A program made the position numbers and the translations under genes. Positions 24,873-33,411 of a stretch of DNA of 64,000 bases are shown in pieces; positions within the stretch are counted from its first letter, which is position 1, and each line of letters opens with the position of its first letter. Below the pieces are notes generated by a model that had not been told where the DNA came from, did no database searches, and saw only the letters and a list, made by a program, of their open reading frames with translations. Origin of the DNA: Peribacillus simplex (GTDB lineage Bacteria; Bacillota; Bacilli; Bacillales; DSM-1321); the NCBI RefSeq assembly GCF_001542915.1, contig NZ_LNNH01000056.1:1-64000 (forward strand), in the 5' to 3' direction.

Positions 24873-25778
24873 ATGGAAATGAAAGTGGAGACAGGAAAGA
24901 ACATACAAGTGCAGGATGTGAGCCCCTCAGGCATGAAAATCATCTGGCAGGAGATTAAAAGGGATAAGCTTGCGATGGGCTCATTGATTATATTGGCAGC
25001 TATATTGATTTTTGTTTACGGCGCGGCTTTATTCATGGATGCGAAAGAAATCGCCAAGGTCGATTTTCTCTCCATTTATTTGGAGCCATCTTCCGATTAT
25101 TGGCTCGGAACCGATTATGGCGGACGTGATGTATTCGGACAGCTGATCGTAGGTACGAGAAATTCATTTACGATCAGCTTGTTCATTACTTTATTCACGG
25201 CGATCATCGGGTTGTCATTTGGATTGCTTGCGGGTTACTTCGGCGGAGCCACCGATAATGTGATCATGCGTGTCATCGATTTCGTGATTGCCCTACCGCA
25301 ATTGATGTTCATCATTGTGGTAGTGACAATCGTTCCGGTATTCAATGTGTATGTTTTCATCTTGATCATGACGATGTTTTTATGGACAGGAAAGGCGAGG
25401 CTGATCCGCTCCAAGGCATTGTCAGAGCGTGAGCTGGACTATATCCATGCCTCACAGACACTGGGAACGCCGCATTGGAAGATCATCCTTTTTCAGCTTC
25501 TGCCCAATGTCAGTTCATTGATCATCGTGAACTTCATCTTGAACCTGGCAGGCAACATTGGCCTGGAATCCAGTTTGACTTTCTTGGGGTTCGGCCTTCC
25601 GGAGAGCACCCCGAGTCTTGGAACGCTCATCAGTTACGCGCGAAATCCAGATGTTCTGGAAAATAAGTGGTGGATTTGGGTACCCGCATCAATCATGATA
25701 TTAGTGCTGATGCTGAGTATAAATTTTGTTGGCCAAGCGTTAAAACGCGCCGCCGATGCAAGGCAAAGAAGAGGATAA
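24873..25778 (+). CDS. Oligopeptide ABC transporter permease, OppC/DppC type
   Basis: This 301-residue permease has an N-terminal cytoplasmic tail, a first helix at about 35-57, then LGTDYGGRDVFGQLIVGTRNS, the OppC hallmark. Five further helices follow, with the EAA loop RSKALSERELDYIHASQTLGTP (about 190). I used ATG 24873 with GGGGTG upstream; a GTG three codons earlier is possible. It ends overlapping the extended frame of the binding protein, with a 19-base gap to its chosen start. Confidence 0.92.
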   Translation: MEMKVETGKNIQVQDVSPSGMKIIWQEIKRDKLAMGSLIILAAILIFVYGAALFMDAKEIAKVDFLSIYLEPSSDYWLGTDYGGRDVFGQLIVGTRNSFTISLFITLFTAIIGLSFGLLAGYFGGATDNVIMRVIDFVIALPQLMFIIVVVTIVPVFNVYVFILIMTMFLWTGKARLIRSKALSERELDYIHASQTLGTPHWKIILFQLLPNVSSLIIVNFILNLAGNIGLESSLTFLGFGLPESTPSLGTLISYARNPDVLENKWWIWVPASIMILVLMLSINFVGQALKRAADARQRRG

Positions 25779-25797
25779 AAAAAGGGGAGTGTTTGAT

Positions 25798-27564
25798 ATG
25801 AAGATCAAAGGCTATGTTAAAGTACTTAGTGCATTGGCAATTTCATCTCTACTGCTTGCTGCTTGTTCGGATGATACCGAGAAATCGTCAACGCAAGAGA
25901 AAAAGGGGAAAGCGGTCCAACAGGTCGATGCTTCTAAATTCCCGACAAAGACGACTAATCAGGGAGAGCCGATCAAAGGCGGACACCTGACATACGGATT
26001 GGTATCTAATACACCGTTCGAAGGAATCCTGAATAAAGTTTTCTATCAAGGTGAACCAGATCACCAAATAATCACATTTTTGGATGATGAAGATTTATTG
26101 GATACAGATGAAAACTATGTATTCACGAATGATGGCGCCGCTTCTTATGAAATTTCTGACGATCATAAAACGGTTACGCTGACGATTAAAGATAATGTTA
26201 ATTGGCAGGATGGCAAGCCTGTTACAGGTGCCGATTTGGAATATGCCTATCTTGTAATCGGAAGCAAGGATTATAAAGGTGTGCGCTATGATGAACAAAT
26301 GGCATTAATTGAAGGTATGGAAGAATATCATGCCGGAAAAGCGGATAGCATTTCAGGCATTAAAGTAGACGGCAAGAAAATCACCTTCACATTCAAGAAA
26401 GGAAATCCATCCGTAACGACAGGCTTATGGACATATCCGCTTCACAAAGAATACTTAAAAGATGTGCCGATTGCCGATTTGGAATCTTCGGATAAAATCC
26501 GGAAAAACCCAATCGGGTTCGGGCCATTCAAAGTGAAGAAAATCGTCCAAGGCGAAGCCGTGGAATTCGAAGCGAACAAGGATTATTATCGCGGGGCACC
26601 TAAATTGGACAGCGTCACTTTGAAAGTCGTGAATCCTTCCGTTGTCGTTAAATCACTTGAAAATGGTGATATTGATGTGGCGGAGGTCCTGGCTGAGCAA
26701 TATGAACAAGCCAAGGAACTCGATAATGTCGAATTATTGGGGAAAGTTGAATTGGCTTATTCTTATATCGGCTTCAATTTCGGTCAATATGATAAGGAAA
26801 AAGAAGAAAATGTCATGGATGAGAATCCAAAATTCAAAGACAAGCGCCTCCGTCAGGCGATGGCCTATGCAATCAATAACAAAGAAGTGGGCGAAAAGAT
26901 GTTCAAGGGGCTCCGTTTCCCTGCCAACTCGGTCATTACACCTAACTTTAAATATAACAATAAAGATTTAAAAGCCTATGAATACAATCCAGAAAAAGCA
27001 AAAAAACTTTTGGATGAAGCAGGATTCGTGGATACAAATAATGATGGCATTCGTGAAGATGCAGATGGGAAAGAATTCAAAATTAACTTTGCATCAATGA
27101 GCGGATCCGATGTTTCCGAGCCATTAGCAAGATATTATATTCAACAATGGGAGCAAGTGGGCATAGACGTTGAATTGCTCGATGGAAGGCTTCATGAGTT
27201 CAATTCCTTCTATGATCTGTTGAAAAAAGATAATGACGATGTTGATATGTATCAAGCTGCATGGGGCGTCGCTTCCGATCCTGATCCATCCGGTCTTTGG
27301 TCAAGATCTGCAGAATTCAACTATACTCGCTGGGTGAATGATAAAAATGACGAGCTTCTGGCGAAAGGAATTTCAGAGGAAGCCTTCGATGATCAATATC
27401 GGATCGATACGTACAATGAGTGGCAAAAACTGATTCATGATGAGGTTCCAGTCATTCCGACATTATTCCGTTACCAATTGACGGGAGTGAATGATCGTGT
27501 TACTGGTTACGACTTCCTAGCAGGACGCCAATATCAATGGCATAATGTAGGTGTTACTAAATAA
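25798..27564 (+). CDS. Oligopeptide-binding lipoprotein (SBP family 5)
   Basis: This 588-residue lipoprotein has a signal peptide and lipobox SLLLAAC (about 17-23). The SBP_5 body follows, with KDNVNWQDGKPVTGADLEYAY (about 135) and GFGPFKVKKI. KRLRQAMAYAINNKEV lies about residue 355 and YNPEKAKKLLDEAGF near 400. It captures peptides at the outer membrane face and delivers them to the permease pair. The start follows AAGGGGAG. Unlike B. subtilis app (DFABC) the binding protein comes last here, and a strong terminator ends the operon. Confidence 0.93.
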   Translation: MKIKGYVKVLSALAISSLLLAACSDDTEKSSTQEKKGKAVQQVDASKFPTKTTNQGEPIKGGHLTYGLVSNTPFEGILNKVFYQGEPDHQIITFLDDEDLLDTDENYVFTNDGAASYEISDDHKTVTLTIKDNVNWQDGKPVTGADLEYAYLVIGSKDYKGVRYDEQMALIEGMEEYHAGKADSISGIKVDGKKITFTFKKGNPSVTTGLWTYPLHKEYLKDVPIADLESSDKIRKNPIGFGPFKVKKIVQGEAVEFEANKDYYRGAPKLDSVTLKVVNPSVVVKSLENGDIDVAEVLAEQYEQAKELDNVELLGKVELAYSYIGFNFGQYDKEKEENVMDENPKFKDKRLRQAMAYAINNKEVGEKMFKGLRFPANSVITPNFKYNNKDLKAYEYNPEKAKKLLDEAGFVDTNNDGIREDADGKEFKINFASMSGSDVSEPLARYYIQQWEQVGIDVELLDGRLHEFNSFYDLLKKDNDDVDMYQAAWGVASDPDPSGLWSRSAEFNYTRWVNDKNDELLAKGISEEAFDDQYRIDTYNEWQKLIHDEVPVIPTLFRYQLTGVNDRVTGYDFLAGRQYQWHNVGVTK

Positions 27565-27580
27565 GATGATCGCTGATTCC

Positions 27581-27615
27581 AATCGGCCGCCTGAATGGGC
27601 GGCCGATTTTTTTTG
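27581..27615 (+). terminator. Terminator of the peptide transporter operon
   Basis: AATCGGCCGCC-tgaat-GGGCGGCCGATT is followed by eight T. Confidence 0.93.
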
Positions 27616-27677
27616 TGTTTCAAGGAACTGCATTACGGTTATATAGATAATAGTAATTAATTGGAAGGATGATTTTG

Positions 27678-27866
27678 ATGGAAGTGAGAAATCCTAATGA
27701 AACAAAGAGAGAGCTGGAAATATTGTTTACTGAATCGGTTGGCCGATTATTGAAGCCGCTGGAAGAGGAAATCATTGCGGACATTGTTGCCTATCCAGAT
27801 GAAAAGCGCATAGCCTTCTTGGAATATATGAAGGAAATGTCCAACAAGCAAAGACAATTAAAATAG
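27678..27866 (+). CDS. Small hypothetical protein
   Basis: This is a 62-residue, acidic, helix-rich cytoplasmic protein of unknown family. GGAAGG lies 9 bases before the ATG at 27678; an ATG three codons earlier is too close to it. The sequence has two amphipathic helices (ETKRELEILFTESVGRLL and EEEIIADIV) and a C-terminal LEYMKEMSNKQRQLK. It may be co-transcribed with the small membrane protein 38 bases downstream. Confidence 0.55.
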   Translation: MEVRNPNETKRELEILFTESVGRLLKPLEEEIIADIVAYPDEKRIAFLEYMKEMSNKQRQLK

Positions 27867-27904
27867 TAAGGTGAACTTTCATCATCCATCGAGGAGGGTT
27901 CTTT

Positions 27905-28039
27905 ATGGGAAGTGAAGATAGAAGCAGATATAAAGTTTGGCGGGATAAGTGGAAAAGGCAAATGAATATGGAGAATATCGCTTTATACGGGATCACGACA
28001 TTGGTGATGGCGATCATGCCCGTTGTTGCACATATTTAG
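27905..28039 (+). CDS. Small single-span membrane protein, 44 residues
   Basis: GAGGAGGG precedes this ATG at ideal spacing. The protein has a strongly basic N-terminal half (residues 1-22, with RYKVWRDKWKRQ) and one hydrophobic helix (about 25-43, IALYGITTLVMAIMPVVAHI), so the N-terminus would stay inside. It was found by reading the gap, being too short for usual gene finders. The function is unknown. The excellent ribosome binding site and positive-inside topology support coding. Confidence 0.6.
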   Translation: MGSEDRSRYKVWRDKWKRQMNMENIALYGITTLVMAIMPVVAHI

Positions 28040-28129
28040 ATAAGCGATCGGAGGGCCGTCTAATGACGGTCCTTTGTATGTTAAAAGCTGGCAGGAAAAG
28101 TTATAATAAATAGGAAGGGAGAGATAATC

Positions 28130-29176
28130 ATGAGCATGATCAACGAAAAGGAAATCGTTTCTTACATAAAAGAGTTAGTGACGATACCAAGTCCGTCGGG
28201 ATATACGGAGGAGGCGATAAAGTACGCGGCCGAATTCATGGGGAACAGGAAGGTTCCATACGAGATCACCAATAAAGGGGCATTGCTTGCTTCAATTAAA
28301 GGTGAAGATGATGGCAAACATCGCTTGCTGACGGCTCATGTCGATACGCTGGGAGCGATGGTGAAGGAGATCAAGCCGAATGGCCGCCTTAAGTTGACGA
28401 TGATAGGCGGTTTCCGCTGGAATTCAGTGGAGGGGGAGTATTGCAAAATCCATACTGCTGATGGGAAAATCATCACCGGGACCATATTGATCAATCAAAC
28501 CTCTGTGCATGTTTATAAAAATGCCGGGGACGCCAAGCGTGATGAAGAGACAATGGAAGTCCGGATAGATGCTGTCGTGAAAACGAAAGCGGAAACCGAG
28601 GCGATAGGCATTTCCGTTGGCGACTTTGTCTCCTTCGAGCCAAGAGTGGAAGTCACGGATGGGGGATTTTTGAAATCAAGGCATTTGGATGATAAAGCAA
28701 GCGTCGGAATCCTACTTCATATCATTGATCTCATTTCTGCAGGGAAGATAAAATTGGCCTATACGACCCATTTCCTGATTTCCAACAACGAAGAAATCGG
28801 CTATGGCGGCAATTCCAATATCCCCGGGCAGACAGTCGAATATCTGGCGGTCGATATGGGAGCGATCGGTGATGGACAAGCGACGGATGAATTCAGCGTT
28901 TCGATTTGCGCGAAAGATTCCTCGGGTCCGTATCATTATCGATTGCGTCAGCATCTTGTCGCCTTGGCCCAAGCCCATGAGATTGACTACCGTGTCGATA
29001 TATACCCCTATTACGGTTCGGATGCTTCCGCTGCCATCCGCGCAGGACATGATGTCGTCCACGGTTTGATCGGGCCGGGAATCGATGCATCCCATGCCTT
29101 TGAACGGACTCACCTTTCATCATTAAAACATACGGCCAATCTGATCCTGCATTATATCGAATCAGAGATGATGTAA
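28130..29176 (+). CDS. M42-family metallopeptidase (glutamyl/deblocking aminopeptidase type)
   Basis: This 348-residue cytoplasmic enzyme forms large tetrahedral oligomers in its family and trims short peptides. Metal and catalytic regions are AHVDTLGAMV (about 68), SRHLDDKASVGI (about 185), SNNEEIGYGGNS (about 217, catalytic Glu), VDMGAIGDG (about 243) and a late GIDASHAFERTH (about 320). Length and pattern are like B. subtilis YhfE/YsdC. GGGAG precedes the start. It is single-gene with a terminator and would process imported peptides. Confidence 0.92.
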   Translation: MSMINEKEIVSYIKELVTIPSPSGYTEEAIKYAAEFMGNRKVPYEITNKGALLASIKGEDDGKHRLLTAHVDTLGAMVKEIKPNGRLKLTMIGGFRWNSVEGEYCKIHTADGKIITGTILINQTSVHVYKNAGDAKRDEETMEVRIDAVVKTKAETEAIGISVGDFVSFEPRVEVTDGGFLKSRHLDDKASVGILLHIIDLISAGKIKLAYTTHFLISNNEEIGYGGNSNIPGQTVEYLAVDMGAIGDGQATDEFSVSICAKDSSGPYHYRLRQHLVALAQAHEIDYRVDIYPYYGSDASAAIRAGHDVVHGLIGPGIDASHAFERTHLSSLKHTANLILHYIESEMM

Positions 29177-29181
29177 ACAGT

Positions 29182-29219
29182 AAAAAGCCCACACTCCTTT
29201 CATAGGAGGTGGGCTTTTA
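29182..29219. terminator. Bidirectional terminator between convergent genes
   Basis: AAAAGCCCAC...GTGGGCTTTT with an inner CCT/AGG pair serves the M42 gene and the minus-strand stress gene. Confidence 0.82.
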
Positions 29220-29255
29220 AGTGGGCAAATAAAATGGGTATAGCCACGTCCGTTT

Positions 29256-29678
29256 CTATAATGATAATTCTTGTGGAGGCTCACCATTGTTATTCATCAA
29301 TCGGATGCTGTCAGGTTTAATTTGCAGAATGATATAGTTAGGGTCTTTGGGACCTTCGAACCAATGTTCAAACGACTCATGCCATAATTTATCCTTCAGG
29401 TCCTGTGAATCGTTCACTTTCGAGGTTCCGGATATTTCTAAATAAGAATCACCTAATCCTTCATTTTCATAGCCGATCAGGATATGGACATTAGGGTTTT
29501 TTTCGATTTCATCAATTTTTTCCGTCTTGGCACTTGATGGTGTGTATAAAGTCAAATCGTCGTTAAAAAATGTCATGTAGCGTGAATGTGGTTTGTTATT
29601 TTCTACAGATGATAAAACTCCAGTCTTAGAATCACTGAGGATATTCAATACTTTTTCTTTTAATTGGTTTTGGCTCAT
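29256..29678 (-). CDS. General stress protein 26-like FMN-binding split-barrel protein (YdaG-like)
   Basis: This 140-residue member of the pyridoxamine-phosphate-oxidase-like split-barrel family begins with a helix, then GVLSSVENNKPHSRYMTFF and the second barrel strand block LTLYTPSSAKTEKIDEIEKNP. A typical ILQIKPDSIRL strand follows near residue 120. Length equals B. subtilis YdaG, a sigma-B-dependent protein. A good sigma-B promoter lies just upstream, which strengthens the match. The enzymatic role is unknown; it probably binds flavin or similar cofactors. Confidence 0.85.
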   Translation of the reverse strand: MSQNQLKEKVLNILSDSKTGVLSSVENNKPHSRYMTFFNDDLTLYTPSSAKTEKIDEIEKNPNVHILIGYENEGLGDSYLEISGTSKVNDSQDLKDKLWHESFEHWFEGPKDPNYIILQIKPDSIRLMNNNGEPPQELSL

Positions 29679-29713
29679 CTTCGCACACTCCTTTTATTTT
29701 TTACTCTAATACT

Positions 29714-29739
29714 TTTCCTCTTTTTTCATAAAGTTAAAC
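29714..29739 (-). promoter_or_regulatory. Sigma-B-type promoter of the YdaG-like gene
   Basis: On the minus strand GTTTAA and AGGAAA are separated by 14 bases, about 35 bases before the start codon. This is one mismatch from GTTTAA-N14-GGGWAW. Confidence 0.7.
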
Positions 29740-29765
29740 AAAATTCTGCAGTTTGCCAATTTAAT

Positions 29766-29795
29766 GAATGAATACTGGCTCAAGATGCCATACTA
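29766..29795 (+). promoter_or_regulatory. Sigma-G-type promoter candidate of cphB-cphA
   Basis: GAATG, 18 bases, then CATACTA fits the forespore sigma-G consensus gHATR-N17/18-CATNHTA at every position. No TTGACA-like element sits at the matching distance for sigma-A. The expected start is about 45 bases before cphB. Confidence 0.5.
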
Positions 29796-29847
29796 GTCAT
29801 TATGTGTTCTGACAGAGTAATTAATGAAGTAAGGGTGATTATAGGAA

Positions 29848-30663
29848 ATGAATTGTGGTGAATTGCTTATCATTGGCGGTGCCGAGGATAAGTGCCTTGA
29901 AGGTGAAGTGTTAAATAAATTTGTCGAGCTTGCTCTCCGTCGTTCCGATGGCGGGATTGGAATCCTGCCTACAGCGAGTGAAATTCCTGAAGAGATGAGC
30001 AAACAGTATATCAAGATTTTTAGAGCTTTAGGAGTTGACAGGGTTGAAGTGATCAAGCTGGATTCGCGGGAAGAGGCAGATGATCCCCTCATGTGCGAAC
30101 AGCTGGAATCCCTTTCTGCGCTTTTCATAACGGGAGGCAACCAAAGCCGGCTATCCGAACGGATCGGTCAATCCAAATTCCACCAAGCACTATCCAAAGC
30201 ATGGCATCAAGGCATGGTGATAGCAGGGACAAGTGCCGGTGCTTCCATTATTGGCAAGCATATGATCGTCGCCGCCGACACGATGCTGAATGATGATAAG
30301 TTAAAGGTCGAGATTGGAATAGGTTTCGGGTTCCTGGATGGTTTGCTAATCGATCAGCATTTTTCCCAGCGCGGCCGGTTCGACCGTCTGTTAAGTGCAA
30401 TAGCGGTAAACAAGGAATTGCTGGGCATTGGCATCGATGAAAATACAGCCATTTTAGTTAAAGACGGCCTTTTTGAAGTCTATGGGCAACATGAAGTACT
30501 GGTGCTTGATGGCAGCAAAAGTGATTATATTCACGTCACGACCTCCGATAATGGAAGTGAAGAGCTGACTCTCTCGGGATTCTGCCTTCATGCTCTTACA
30601 AGGGGCTATCGTTTTGACCTGGTGACCAGAAAATTGTTAATGAAAAAGGGGATCCAACCATGA
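29848..30663 (+). CDS. cphB: Cyanophycinase CphB
   Basis: This 271-residue serine peptidase of family S51 hydrolyses cyanophycin to beta-Asp-Arg dipeptides. It starts GELLIIGGAEDK and has FITGGNQSRL (about 95), the nucleophile elbow AGTSAGAS with Ser129, and the IDQHFSQRGRFDRLL block (about 170-184) characteristic of cyanophycinases. It lacks a signal peptide, so it acts intracellularly on stored polymer. The stop codon overlaps the cphA start (ATGA), so breakdown and synthesis enzymes are translationally coupled. Confidence 0.94.
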   Translation: MNCGELLIIGGAEDKCLEGEVLNKFVELALRRSDGGIGILPTASEIPEEMSKQYIKIFRALGVDRVEVIKLDSREEADDPLMCEQLESLSALFITGGNQSRLSERIGQSKFHQALSKAWHQGMVIAGTSAGASIIGKHMIVAADTMLNDDKLKVEIGIGFGFLDGLLIDQHFSQRGRFDRLLSAIAVNKELLGIGIDENTAILVKDGLFEVYGQHEVLVLDGSKSDYIHVTTSDNGSEELTLSGFCLHALTRGYRFDLVTRKLLMKKGIQP

Positions 30664-33281
30664 TAATCAAGAGAGTCCGTTACTTAAAAGGACCCAATTA
30701 TTTTGCATATACTCCGACGATCTGCATCGATTTGGATTTGGAGGAACTGGAAGAGAAACCTTCCGATACCATTCCAGGATTCAATGAAAACCTGTTGAAA
30801 ACGCTCCCGAACCTAGGGAATCATACATGCTCCAAAGGGTATCGGGGAGGTTTTGCCGAGAGGCTGCGCAAAGGTACTTGGATGGGGCATGTTTTGGAGC
30901 ATATGGCGATCGAGCTACAAAACCTGGCAGGAATCGATGTCATTCGCGGAAAAACGATCATGATGGAAAAAAAGGGACATTACCAGGTTACCTTTGACTA
31001 TCAAGAGCCGGAATCCGGTCTCCAAGCCTTCTTGGCAGCAAAGGAAATCGTCGAAGCCATCCTTAATGATGAGAAAGAGATAAATGTCCAATTCCATGTA
31101 AAACAAATAGAAGATTTATATTATAAAAATAAATTGGGACCAAGTACAGAAGCGATTTTTAAGGCTGCATATGAAAAAAACATCCCTGTCGAACGTATTG
31201 GCGATGATAGTTTGCTGCGTTTAGGAACAGGTTCAAGGCAGAAGTATGTCCAGGCGACCATTTCAAGCCAAACCTCGAATATCGCCGTCGAAAATGCCTG
31301 TGATAAATCTTTAACAAAATCGATCTTAAAAGGGTGCGGCCTTCCGGTTCCTGAAGGGGAAATAGCCCATTCAATCGAAGAGATATTCGAAACGGCGGAC
31401 AGAATCGGTTTTCCGCTCGTTATAAAACCGTATAACGGCAGGCAGGGACAGGGTGTCATCACCCATATCAAGAATAAGGATGAACTTTTCAATGTCATCA
31501 ATTGCCTGGAAGCGTACGTGAAGAAATATATCGTCGAACGGCATATTGAAGGACATGATTACCGTATGCTAATCGTGAATGGGGAGCTTATAGCGACCAG
31601 TTTGAGGCTTCCTCCCTATGTGATTGGAAACGGAAATGAAACGATACGCAGATTGATAGAAAAGGAAAACCGCAATCCTTTGCGGGGCGATGGCCATGAA
31701 AAACCAATGTCTAAAATCCCGCTGACACATACCGTGACATGCTACTTGGAAAAAACGAATCGGACACTCAACTCGATCCCGAAGCAAGGGGAGCTGGTCC
31801 AAGTTGCCGGCAACGCAAATCTCTCGACTGGCGGCAAGGCTATCGATGTAACGGAGCAGGTCCATCCAACCATTAAGAAAATGGCGATTGCAGCTGCAAA
31901 AGCGATTGGATTGGATATTGCCGGAATTGATTTTATTTGTGAGGATATTTCAATGCCGCTCAATGACTCACGGACGGCAATCATTGAAGTCAACGCTGCT
32001 CCCGGTATCCGGATGCACCATTATCCGAGTGAAGGGGAAAAACGGGAGGTAGGCAAAGCCATCATCGATTATTTATTCCCGTCCCGGGAAGATGCGGCGA
32101 TACCGGTCATCGCAGTGACGGGAACGAATGGAAAAACGACAACGACCAGAATGATTCATTATTTCCTTTCGAATGATGACACCAAGGTTGGAATGACCAA
32201 TTCAGATGGGGTCTATATAGGTGAAGACATATTGGATCAAGGTGATTGCAGCGGACCGATCAGTGCAAGGATGGTGCTGTCCCATCCTGAAGTCGATGCA
32301 GCGGTTTTGGAAACGGCACGAGGAGGAATCTTGCGTGAAGGCCTGGCCTTCCGCCAATGTAATGTGGGTGTCATTACGAATGTGAGTGAAGATCATCTCG
32401 GCTGTGATGGTATGGATACGATGGAGGATCTTGTGAAATTAAAGCGTCTGATAGCCGAAGTCGTTCTGGATACGGGGTACTGTATCCTGAATGCCGATGA
32501 TCCGAAGGTGGCCGCAATGGGGGCATATACAGATGGGGAAGTCATTTATACCTCGACGGACGCCAATCAGCCATTAGTGAAGGAAGCGATTAAAATGGGT
32601 CAAAAGGTTTGGTTCGTAAATGAACAAGGGATGATCCTGCATTCATCAGCAGGTGTCACACAGCCGTTCATGGATTGTACCATGATCCCCATCACGATTT
32701 CGGGGATGGCCCGTCATAATATCGCCAATTTGCTTCAGGCACTGGCTGCAGCCCATACACAAGGCGTATCCATGGAAGAACTACGAAAGAAGGCAGTGAC
32801 TTTTATGCCTGATACCAACTTGTCAAAAGGACGTTTCAATTTAAAGAAATTGAATGAGCGGACCATCATCATCGACTATGCCCATAATGAGGCGGGGTTG
32901 AAGGCAATATTCGAAACGGTGGGTGCCTATAACAGAAATCGACTTATCACCGTTTTGGCAGGTCCGGGAGACCGTGTTGATGAGGAGCTCATCAGGCTTG
33001 CCAAGGTGGCGGCCGTCCATTCCAATTTATTCATCATTAAGGAAGATGACGATTTACGGGGAAGGAAGCCATGCGAAGTAGCCGGGCTGCTCCAGGAAGC
33101 TGCGGAAGAAGCAGGGCTGCATAAGAATCGGGCCAGGATCGTTTTGAATGAGTTGGATGCATTCATGGACGCTTGGGAAGCATCTCGACCAGGTGATCTG
33201 TTACTTTTCTTCTACACGGATTTCGAATATGTCGAGCAGTTTTTTCAAAAGGTTTCCAGCGACAGCTTATCAAAAAAATGA
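30660..33281 (+). CDS. cphA: Cyanophycin synthetase CphA
   Basis: This 873-residue enzyme polymerises Asp and Arg into cyanophycin, a nitrogen store. The layout is complete: an N-terminal domain (1-160), an ATP-grasp domain (about 220-470, with IKPYNGRQGQGV and IEVNAAPGIRMHH) and a Mur-ligase-like domain (about 485-870). The Mur domain has P-loop GTNGKTTTTR (about 487), ETARGGILREGLAF and IIDYAHNEAGL. Its length fits CphA1. It is fused by a 4-base overlap to cphB behind a sigma-G-like promoter, and ends in a long hairpin. Cyanophycin genes occur in scattered Bacillales. Confidence 0.95.
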   Translation: MIIKRVRYLKGPNYFAYTPTICIDLDLEELEEKPSDTIPGFNENLLKTLPNLGNHTCSKGYRGGFAERLRKGTWMGHVLEHMAIELQNLAGIDVIRGKTIMMEKKGHYQVTFDYQEPESGLQAFLAAKEIVEAILNDEKEINVQFHVKQIEDLYYKNKLGPSTEAIFKAAYEKNIPVERIGDDSLLRLGTGSRQKYVQATISSQTSNIAVENACDKSLTKSILKGCGLPVPEGEIAHSIEEIFETADRIGFPLVIKPYNGRQGQGVITHIKNKDELFNVINCLEAYVKKYIVERHIEGHDYRMLIVNGELIATSLRLPPYVIGNGNETIRRLIEKENRNPLRGDGHEKPMSKIPLTHTVTCYLEKTNRTLNSIPKQGELVQVAGNANLSTGGKAIDVTEQVHPTIKKMAIAAAKAIGLDIAGIDFICEDISMPLNDSRTAIIEVNAAPGIRMHHYPSEGEKREVGKAIIDYLFPSREDAAIPVIAVTGTNGKTTTTRMIHYFLSNDDTKVGMTNSDGVYIGEDILDQGDCSGPISARMVLSHPEVDAAVLETARGGILREGLAFRQCNVGVITNVSEDHLGCDGMDTMEDLVKLKRLIAEVVLDTGYCILNADDPKVAAMGAYTDGEVIYTSTDANQPLVKEAIKMGQKVWFVNEQGMILHSSAGVTQPFMDCTMIPITISGMARHNIANLLQALAAAHTQGVSMEELRKKAVTFMPDTNLSKGRFNLKKLNERTIIIDYAHNEAGLKAIFETVGAYNRNRLITVLAGPGDRVDEELIRLAKVAAVHSNLFIIKEDDDLRGRKPCEVAGLLQEAAEEAGLHKNRARIVLNELDAFMDAWEASRPGDLLLFFYTDFEYVEQFFQKVSSDSLSKK

Positions 33282-33323
33282 AAGAACGTGCATTTCGCCC
33301 TGCGAAGTGCACGTTCTTTCATG
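33278..33323. terminator. Near-perfect 46-base hairpin after cphA
   Basis: GAAAGAACGTGCA.TTCGC pairs with GCGAA.TGCACGTTCTTTC around a 3-base loop. The T tail is weak on both strands, so it may act as an mRNA-stabilising 3' end as well as a terminator. Confidence 0.7.
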
Positions 33324-33341
33324 TATGCTTGTTTATAGAGA

Positions 33342-33402
33342 AACGTACCCCCTAAGCAGAGTTGTTTTAAAGCAACAAGCAACTGCCTTCGAGGGTACGT
33401 TT
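33342..33402 (-). terminator. Long imperfect hairpin downstream of yidC2
   Basis: AAACGTACCC and GGGTACGTTT enclose a second nested stem (GCAG.GTTG/CAAC.GC) over about 60 bases, 10 bases beyond the stop codon of the insertase. It is probably the 3' end of the leftward transcript. Confidence 0.55.
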
Positions 33403-33411
33403 CATGATGAA

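Noticed and set aside
33278..33402. Two long hairpins between cphA and yidC2 as a possible mobile repeat or CRISPR-like element
   Set aside because: They are different in sequence, have no repeat-spacer pattern, and are placed exactly at the 3' ends of convergent genes; terminators explain them.
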